From Prescottella equi (GTDB lineage: Bacteria > Actinomycetota > Actinomycetes > Mycobacteriales > Mycobacteriaceae), in contig NZ_JAIVAH010000012.1 in NCBI RefSeq assembly GCF_020171745.1, forward strand, positions 124,001 through 188,000: a DNA stretch of 64,000 nucleotides, read 5' to 3'. Every line of letters starts with the position of its first letter. Position 1 is the first letter of the stretch. Shown here piece after piece: positions 58,955 to 64,000 of the stretch. The notes beneath the pieces are model-generated. The model was not told the DNA's origin, ran no database searches, and saw only the letters and a program-made list of their open reading frames with translations. Both the position numbers and the translations under genes were made by a program.

Positions 58955-59719
58955 TCAGATCAGGCTGCAGCCACTCTGCGCGTTGGGGTCGGCCGCCGGC
59001 ATCACGTACTGACCGCCCTGCAGGTTCGCGTCGATGCCGCTGTCCGTCACGGTCAGCGACGTCGGCTCCATGCCGAGCGGGTACTGCTGCAAGCCGTCGG
59101 TGAGGGTCTGGACGATGCCGTCGACCAGCGCGGTCGGCAGCCCCAGCCCGAGGATCGCGGCGCTCACGGTCTGGACGTCGATCTTGCCGTCCTGCACCGT
59201 CGGGTGCACCGTCATGTCCGCGAAGCCGCCCACCGAGATCTTCAGGGTGCCGGCCGCGGGGTCGGCGGTCACCGCGCTGATCATCCCGCCCAGTGGCTGT
59301 GCCTGCAGCGTCGCGAGGATGCCGTCGGTGGACCAGCTGACGTCGGCGGACGAGCTGCCGATGGTGCCGCTGCTGTCGGCGGAGTCGGTGACGCGGATGT
59401 CGTTGGCGCGGGCGTGCACCTCCATGCCCTGCGCGGGACCGAACGCCGAGCCCTTGCTGTCGATCTCCACGTACGGAACGTTCTTGCCGGTCATCTGGAG
59501 CAGCACCGGCTTCCAGCTGAGGCTGACGTCGACGGGGGAGCCGAGCTGGCTCTCGAACTGCGACTCCATGCAGCTGGTCGCGCGCTGACGGAGGAACAGC
59601 TCGCCGCCGATCAACGCGACCACGAGGGCCGCGACCACGATGAGCGAGATCGTGACCGCCTTGCGCCGCTTGGGTTTCGGGGGCGTGGGCATCTGGGGTG
59701 CGTTCACTGGTGCCGACAT
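58955..59719 (-). CDS. DUF2993/LmeA-like envelope lipid-binding protein
   Basis: 254 residues. A cytoplasmic Pro/Lys-rich start (PTPPKPKRRKAVT), one signal-anchor helix (ISLIVVAALVVALIGGELFL), then an exported DUF2993 domain (TSCMESQFESQLGSPVDVSL). LmeA of mycobacteria binds phospholipids and is needed for mature lipomannan synthesis; this is Rv0479c by position. The final Cys (QSGCSLI) may pair with the Cys after the anchor. ATG 59719 rather than 59791. Confidence 0.82.
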   Translation of the reverse strand: MSAPVNAPQMPTPPKPKRRKAVTISLIVVAALVVALIGGELFLRQRATSCMESQFESQLGSPVDVSLSWKPVLLQMTGKNVPYVEIDSKGSAFGPAQGMEVHARANDIRVTDSADSSGTIGSSSADVSWSTDGILATLQAQPLGGMISAVTADPAAGTLKISVGGFADMTVHPTVQDGKIDVQTVSAAILGLGLPTALVDGIVQTLTDGLQQYPLGMEPTSLTVTDSGIDANLQGGQYVMPAADPNAQSGCSLI

Positions 59720-59844
59720 GACAGTGATTCTTCCGGAAGACTCTGAACGGTTTCTGTGAAAGGGCCACGGCTTCGGACTCGGTATGGACACGAGCGATCC
59801 GAAAAGCTGTGATCCGGCCCACAGTGGCGCAGTAGGGTAACTGC

Positions 59845-60456
59845 ATGGCGGGCTGGACAGATCCGCGACGTGAACCCGCTCCCGACACGGGAGAGGATCT
59901 CCGTCGTCTTGCGCTCCGGCAAGCGGGGTATTTCACGACCGGGCAGGCGCTGCGCCTCGGCTGCACTGCGGAGGACATCGGCGGCCGCCTGGCCGAGGGG
60001 TCCTGGTTGCGTATCGAACGGGATCTGTTCCGCCTGGCCTCGTTCCCGCGCAGCGACCTCGAGGAGTTCGCCAAGTGGTGCGCGTGGTTCGAGGGTGCCG
60101 CCGTCGTCTCCCACCAGAGCGCGGCCGAACTGCACGGCCTCGGCCACCTGCACCCCAGCTTCGTGCACCTGTCGACGCAGGCCAGCGCGCCCGCGCCCAC
60201 CCGCCGCCTCGCGCTGCACCGCCGCGAGCTGCGCGCCCAGGACTACGAGGTGGTCGGTACGTTCGGAATCACCACGCCGCTGTGCACCGCCCTCGACCTC
60301 GCGACCGGCGGCATCGCGCAGGACCTGTTCGACGAGGTGGTGTGCGACGGCGTCGCGATCGGACGCATCGACCCGGAGAAGCTGCGGGCCGAGTGCATCG
60401 GGCGGCCGCAGCAGGTCGCCGAGCGCATCGAGCACGCGCTGGGGGCGTGCCAGTAG
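59845..60456 (+). CDS. AbiEi-type antitoxin-domain protein without nuclease domain
   Basis: 203 residues. The N-terminal winged helix is RRLALRQAGYFTTGQALRLG and IGGRLAEGSWLRIERDLFRL, as in type IV antitoxin AbiEi proteins, followed by the usual SHQSAAELHGLG beta region. It ends before any DUF559 nuclease part, unlike the gene at the left edge. No AbiEii-like toxin is adjacent. TAGGGT (59833-59838) lies 6 nt before the ATG: leaderless. Confidence 0.8.
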   Translation: MAGWTDPRREPAPDTGEDLRRLALRQAGYFTTGQALRLGCTAEDIGGRLAEGSWLRIERDLFRLASFPRSDLEEFAKWCAWFEGAAVVSHQSAAELHGLGHLHPSFVHLSTQASAPAPTRRLALHRRELRAQDYEVVGTFGITTPLCTALDLATGGIAQDLFDEVVCDGVAIGRIDPEKLRAECIGRPQQVAERIEHALGACQ

Positions 60457-60463
60457 ACGTCCG

Positions 60464-61243
60464 TCACCCGGCAGGCGCGACGTACTCCCACGGCACGGTG
60501 ACGACGCAGTCCCGGATCCGCCGCCGCTGCGGGGTGACGGGCACCCCCAGGTCGGACAGCAGGCTCAGGGTTGCCCGCCACCGGACGCGCGGGCCGAACG
60601 GTGCCAGCCCGGCGGCGGTGGCCCACGCCCGGTCGGCGGTGGCGAGCAGGTCGTGGATCCGCTCGCCGGCGACGTTGCGGTGGATCAGGGCCTTGGGCAG
60701 GCGCTCGGCGATGTCGCTGGGGCGGTCGACGTCGAACGGATCCCAGGCCAGGGTCAGCGAGCGCGGGCCGTCCCGGTCGAGGAGCACCCACGCGCAGCGC
60801 CGGCCGAGTTCGTCGCACGTGCCGTCGACGATCAGTCCGCCCGGCGCGAGCCCGCTGCGGAGCCGTCCCCACGCGTCGTCGACGGCGTCCTCGGGGTACT
60901 GCCGCAGCACGTTGAACGCCCGGATCAGGGTCGGGCGCAGCCCGGCGAGTTCGAAGCCGCCGCGCGCGAAGGTGACCCCGTCGCGGCCCTCGACCACCCG
61001 CGCCGGATCGATCTCGAGCCCGACGACGCGGATGTCGGCGCGCACGGTCCGCAGTCGCGCGGCCATCTCCAGCGTGGTGACCGGCATCGCGCCGTAACCG
61101 AGGTCCACGACCAGCGGATCCGGGGCGTCACGCAGCATGCGGGTGACGACCGGACTGTGGACGAGCCAGCGGTCGCTGCGACGCAACCGATTGATTCCTG
61201 TGGTGCCGCGGGTGATGACGCCGACGGGTTTTCCTTCGCGCAC
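60464..61243 (-). CDS. class I SAM-dependent methyltransferase-like protein
   Basis: 259 residues. The opening block RGTTGINRLRRSDRW precedes a modified SAM motif I (LVVDLGYGAMPVTTLE, with GYGAMP instead of GxGxG), then VVGLEIDPARV and GGLIVDGTCDELG. The altered glycine loop leaves activity uncertain. GTG 61243 begins 5 bp after the stop of the DUF2505 gene, so the two are coupled. Convergent with the AbiEi-like gene. Confidence 0.78.
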   Translation of the reverse strand: MREGKPVGVITRGTTGINRLRRSDRWLVHSPVVTRMLRDAPDPLVVDLGYGAMPVTTLEMAARLRTVRADIRVVGLEIDPARVVEGRDGVTFARGGFELAGLRPTLIRAFNVLRQYPEDAVDDAWGRLRSGLAPGGLIVDGTCDELGRRCAWVLLDRDGPRSLTLAWDPFDVDRPSDIAERLPKALIHRNVAGERIHDLLATADRAWATAAGLAPFGPRVRWRATLSLLSDLGVPVTPQRRRIRDCVVTVPWEYVAPAG

Positions 61244-61248
61244 GCCGG

Positions 61249-61749
61249 CTACTGCTGCGCGAGCCAGGACGCGGTGACCTCGGCCTCCGTGCGGAACAGG
61301 TCGACCAGATTCACCAGCATGAGCTGCTCGATCTTGCCGCCGACGAACGGGATGAACACCTTCGCCTCCGACGTCGTGCGCAGCGTGCACCCGGTGTCGG
61401 TGGTGAACAGTTCCATCGTCCCGGTCAGGCTGCCCGGGCCGCCCGGAATCGAGGCCTCGTACGTGCCGGTCACCGGCTCGCCGAACGCGGTGTACCGCTC
61501 CTTGCGGGTGATGATCAGGTCCTTCTTCATCACGGTCTGCGCGATGTCGGGCAGATCCTTGCGCGGCAGCACGTGGTGCAACACCAAATCGATCCCGTCG
61601 GCGGTCACCTCGAGCGATTCGACGTGGTTCTCGCTGTACTTGCGCATCTCTTCCATCCGGGCTTCCCAGTAGTCGGCGTCGCGCAGGGCGGCGTACACAC
61701 GCTCGGCGGGATGCTCGAATCTGGCGGAGTAGTCGATGCGACGGGCCAT
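61249..61749 (-). CDS. DUF2505 protein, copy 1
   Basis: 166 residues, START-like fold of DUF2505: ARFEHPAERVYAALRDADYW, VLHHVLPRKDLPDIAQ, and the C-terminal GGKIEQLMLVNLVDLF. Ligand unknown. Mycobacteria have one such gene (Rv0481c) near murB; here there are two. TAATCT (complement of 61757-61762) ends 7 nt before the ATG: leaderless. It probably starts a unit with the methyltransferase gene. Confidence 0.82.
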   Translation of the reverse strand: MARRIDYSARFEHPAERVYAALRDADYWEARMEEMRKYSENHVESLEVTADGIDLVLHHVLPRKDLPDIAQTVMKKDLIITRKERYTAFGEPVTGTYEASIPGGPGSLTGTMELFTTDTGCTLRTTSEAKVFIPFVGGKIEQLMLVNLVDLFRTEAEVTASWLAQQ

Positions 61750-61794
61750 GACCGGCAGATTACCGGCTGGTGGCCCGTCGGTTGGAGAAAGCGA

Positions 61795-62298
61795 CTACCC
61801 GGCCTGCGCCACCCACTGCCCGGTGAAGTCCTCCTCGGCGTCGAGCAGTTCCAGCACCTGGCCGGCGATGACGGACTCGATCTTGCCGCCGATCAGCGGG
61901 ATCTTCACCTCGACGTCACCGTTCATGACCAGCTCGGATCCGGTGCCGTCGGCGCTGAGCGTCATGGTGCCGCGCAGCTGGCCGGGGGCGCCCTCGACCT
62001 CCGCCGAGAACGCGCCCTGCGCGCGATCGCCCTGTAGCGGACCCCACGATTCGGTGCGCCGGATGATCAGGTCACCCGGCCGGATCGAGGTCACCACGGA
62101 CGGCAGGTGCTCCGCCGGCACCGACTGCTTCAGCACGACGTCGATGGTGCCGTCGCCGACGGTCAGGCTCTCGAACGTCGCGCCGGGGCCTCCGACCTCC
62201 TTCAACCGGGCCTGCCAGTAGCCCTCGTCGGTGAGCGCGGCGTGCAGCGTCGCGACGGGACGGGGGTATTGCGCGGAATGCTCGATGTGTCGGGCCAT
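61795..62298 (-). CDS. DUF2505 protein, copy 2
   Basis: 167 residues, same domain as its neighbour (SAQYPRPVATLHAALTDEGYW, and IPLIGGKIESVIAGQVLELL near the end) but clearly diverged. ATG 62298 lies 7 nt after TAGCGT (complement of 62306-62311). The promoter is divergent from murB and the two -10 boxes overlap. Confidence 0.82.
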   Translation of the reverse strand: MARHIEHSAQYPRPVATLHAALTDEGYWQARLKEVGGPGATFESLTVGDGTIDVVLKQSVPAEHLPSVVTSIRPGDLIIRRTESWGPLQGDRAQGAFSAEVEGAPGQLRGTMTLSADGTGSELVMNGDVEVKIPLIGGKIESVIAGQVLELLDAEEDFTGQWVAQAG

Positions 62299-62305
62299 GC
62301 CGGGC

Positions 62306-62315
62306 ACGCTACCGT
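62306..62315. promoter_or_regulatory. overlapping divergent -10 boxes (DUF2505 copy 2 / murB)
   Basis: In ACGCTACCGT, TACCGT (62310-62315) reads right, 6 nt before murB GTG 62322. The complement of 62306-62311, TAGCGT, reads left, 7 nt before ATG 62298. They share the central TA. Confidence 0.65.
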
Positions 62316-62321
62316 TTCCAC

Positions 62322-63416
62322 GTGTTGGATCCACTCATCCGGGGGCGCCTCGAGCAGGCCGGTGCGCAGTTGTCCGAGCAGACGTCGTTGGCGACGCTGA
62401 CGACCCTCCGCCTCGGCGGTCCCGCCGCCGTGCTCGCCGACTGCCCGACCACCGCGACCCTCGTCGACGTCGTCCGTGTCCTCGACGACGCGCGGGTCCC
62501 GACGCTGATCCTCGGCGGCGGCTCCAACCTGGTGATCTCCGACGACGGCTTCGACGGTGTCGTGGTCCGGGTCGCCGACGCCGGTGTCGAGCTCGGTGAC
62601 GACACGGTGCTGGCGCAGGCGGGCGCGGTGTGGGACGACGTCGTCGCCAAGACCGTCGCCGCCGGACTCGGCGGCCTCGAGTGCCTGTCCGGAATCCCCG
62701 GGTCGGCCGGGGCGACGCCCGTGCAGAACGTCGGCGCGTACGGCGTCGAGGTGGGCTCGCTGCTGCGCCGCGTGCAGTTGCTCGACCGCACGACCGGCGA
62801 GGTGCGTTGGGTGGAGCCGTCCGAGCTCGGGCTCGGCTACCGCACCAGCGTCCTCAAGCACCGCGACGACGCGCTGGTCCTGGCCGTGGAGATGACCGTC
62901 CGACCCGACGGCTCGAGCGCGCCCCTCGGCTACCGCGAACTCGCGGCGGCGCTCGGCGCGCAGGAGGGCGAGCGCCGGCCCACCGGCGAGGTGCGCGACG
63001 TCGTGCTCGGCCTGCGCCGCGGCAAGGGCATGGTGCTCGACGCCGACGACCACGACACGTGGAGCGCGGGGTCGTTCTTCACCAATCCGGTGATTCCCGA
63101 CACAAAGCTGCCCGCGGTGCTGGACGCGATCCGGGCGAAGGTCGGTGCGGACGTGCGGATCCCGCAGTTCCCCGGCGACGCCGGAACCAAGCTGTCGGCG
63201 GGCTGGCTCATCGAACGCGCCGGGTTCGGCAAGGGCTACCCGGGTGAGAATGCGCGGGTCCGCCTGTCCACCAAGCACACTCTGGCCCTGACGAACCGTG
63301 GGCAGGCCCGCACGAGTGACCTGGTCGACCTGGCCCGCACGGTCCGCGACGGCGTCGAGCGCGAGTTCGGGGTCCGTCTCGAACCGGAACCCGTCACCGT
63401 CGGCTGCACGATCTGA
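62322..63416 (+). CDS. murB: UDP-N-acetylenolpyruvoylglucosamine reductase
   Basis: 364 residues. FAD-binding blocks ILGGGSNLVISDDGF and GIPGSAGATPVQNVGAYG, the catalytic Ser in AGSFFTNPV, and FPGDAGTKLSAGWLIERAGF; the C-terminal Glu lies in the last segment. Reduces the enolpyruvyl group to make UDP-MurNAc for peptidoglycan, using NADPH. GTG 62322 is leaderless. murB next to an L,D-transpeptidase lipoprotein gene matches Rv0482-Rv0483. Confidence 0.96.
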   Translation: MLDPLIRGRLEQAGAQLSEQTSLATLTTLRLGGPAAVLADCPTTATLVDVVRVLDDARVPTLILGGGSNLVISDDGFDGVVVRVADAGVELGDDTVLAQAGAVWDDVVAKTVAAGLGGLECLSGIPGSAGATPVQNVGAYGVEVGSLLRRVQLLDRTTGEVRWVEPSELGLGYRTSVLKHRDDALVLAVEMTVRPDGSSAPLGYRELAAALGAQEGERRPTGEVRDVVLGLRRGKGMVLDADDHDTWSAGSFFTNPVIPDTKLPAVLDAIRAKVGADVRIPQFPGDAGTKLSAGWLIERAGFGKGYPGENARVRLSTKHTLALTNRGQARTSDLVDLARTVRDGVEREFGVRLEPEPVTVGCTI

Positions 63417-63487
63417 CACGGTTCCGATCGTTCCCGGATCGTGGCCTGATCGCCGCTGTGTGACGAAAGCCACTGTCGCGCTGCGAG

Positions 63488-63493
63488 TACCGT
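63488..63493 (+). promoter_or_regulatory. -10 box of a leaderless promoter for the lipoprotein gene
   Basis: TACCGT ends exactly 7 nt before GTG 63501 and there is no ribosome site. Confidence 0.55.
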
Positions 63494-63500
63494 GGTTTTC

Positions 63501-64000
63501 GTGCGTGAACAGGGGATTCGGGTAAATCGGACGCGGCTGCTGATGGTGGTGGCCGCGCTGCTGGGGCTGTCCCTGTTGGCCGGGTGCACCATCCCCACCG
63601 GGGACGCCGCCGACGGCAACCCGGCGGCCGCCGGGCCCGTCGCGCAGGTGGTCCAGACCCCCCTCCCGGACGCCCGGAACGTCAACCCCGTCGAACCGGT
63701 GTCGGTCCGGGTCGACCGGGGCACGCTCGAGAACGTCGTGCTCGCCAACGCGGCCGGCACGCCGGTCCAGGGTGTGCTCAGCCCCGACCGGACGTCGTTC
63801 ACGGTCACCGAACCTCTCGGCTACGACGCGAAGTACACGTGGTCCGGCACCGCGCTCGGCGCCGACGGCAAGACGGTCCCCGTCGCCGGCAGTTTCACCA
63901 CGATCGACCCTGACACCCAGACCTCGGTGCGCACCAACATCGGTGACGGCCAGGTCGTCGGGATCGGCGCCCCGATCATCCTGCAGTTCGACGGACCGAT
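63501..64000 (+). CDS. L,D-transpeptidase lipoprotein (LprQ/LdtE-like), 3' end outside the window
   Basis: About 166 residues are visible and the frame is open at the right edge. A lipoprotein signal (RTRLLMVVAALLGLSLLAGC, Cys29) is followed by a linker and the first Ig-like domain (PVEPVSVRVDRGTLENVVL, ending with SFTTIDP) and the start of the second. The YkuD catalytic domain, with its Cys, would lie beyond the window. Assignment rests on domain order, the murB neighbour and the match to Rv0483. It would cross-link peptidoglycan 3-3 outside the membrane. Confidence 0.85.
   Translation, partial: MREQGIRVNRTRLLMVVAALLGLSLLAGCTIPTGDAADGNPAAAGPVAQVVQTPLPDARNVNPVEPVSVRVDRGTLENVVLANAAGTPVQGVLSPDRTSFTVTEPLGYDAKYTWSGTALGADGKTVPVAGSFTTIDPDTQTSVRTNIGDGQVVGIGAPIILQFDGP

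Noticed and set aside
59845..60456. Complete type IV toxin-antitoxin pair
   Set aside because: No AbiEii nucleotidyltransferase toxin lies on either side; only the antitoxin-like domain is present.

Overview
The window is a high-GC actinobacterial chromosome segment, most likely from a Rhodococcus-like member of the Nocardiaceae. Evidence is the codon use, the mycolate-related genes, and a gene order that follows the Mycobacterium tuberculosis Rv0436c to Rv0483 region: pssA-psd, groEL2, a prolyl-oligopeptidase, lpd, ramB, aceA(icl), fadB2, TetR/DUF4873, DUF445, XRE, hbhA, DUF2516, deoC, LmeA-like, DUF2505, murB, then an L,D-transpeptidase lipoprotein. Accessory blocks are inserted into this backbone. 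I see no rRNA, tRNA, insertion sequence, prophage or CRISPR array.

Layout: 1-6.5 kb holds a DUF559 nuclease-like gene (cut by the left edge), a three-copy repeat, pssA-psd, a few single genes and groEL2 behind two CIRCE operators. 6.5-12 kb holds hydrolases, an antigen-85-type mycoloyltransferase cotranscribed with a prolyl-oligopeptidase, and four very small ORFs (27, 27, 49 and 46 codons). These encode acidic peptides without signal sequences, each ending in serine. 12-20 kb holds lpd, an HxlR/quinone-oxidoreductase pair, an MFS exporter, a small alarmone synthetase and an SDR. 20-27 kb is a TetR (KstR2-like) gene followed by a branched-chain-type ABC importer and an acyl-CoA ligase. 27-35.5 kb, on the minus strand, is a urtABCDE importer with urea carboxylase.

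35.7-41 kb is the acetate/glyoxylate locus: ramB, an unassigned gene, aceA and fadB2. 41-49 kb holds a MetE-family protein that has lost three of its four zinc ligands, a secreted GH5 glycoceramidase-like enzyme, an alcohol dehydrogenase, ppk2 and an ABC1 kinase. 49-64 kb is the TetR/DUF4873, DUF445, XRE-hbhA-DUF2516 stretch, then an AurF-MerR-hydrolase operon, purU, deoC, two methyltransferases, paired DUF2505 genes, murB and the start of an L,D-transpeptidase lipoprotein (cut by the right edge).

The strongest candidate for an undescribed system is the small-ORF set at 7.95-8.09 kb and 11.57-11.97 kb. In size, acidity, lack of a signal peptide, C-terminal serine, proximity to groEL2 and pairing with a mycoloyltransferase gene it recalls the PorA/PorH cell-wall channel peptides of Corynebacterium. 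The zinc-less MetE homologue is second. Regulatory architecture is also rich: about a dozen genes have a TANNNT box 6-8 nt before the start codon (leaderless), and several promoters carry clear palindromes or phased repeats.
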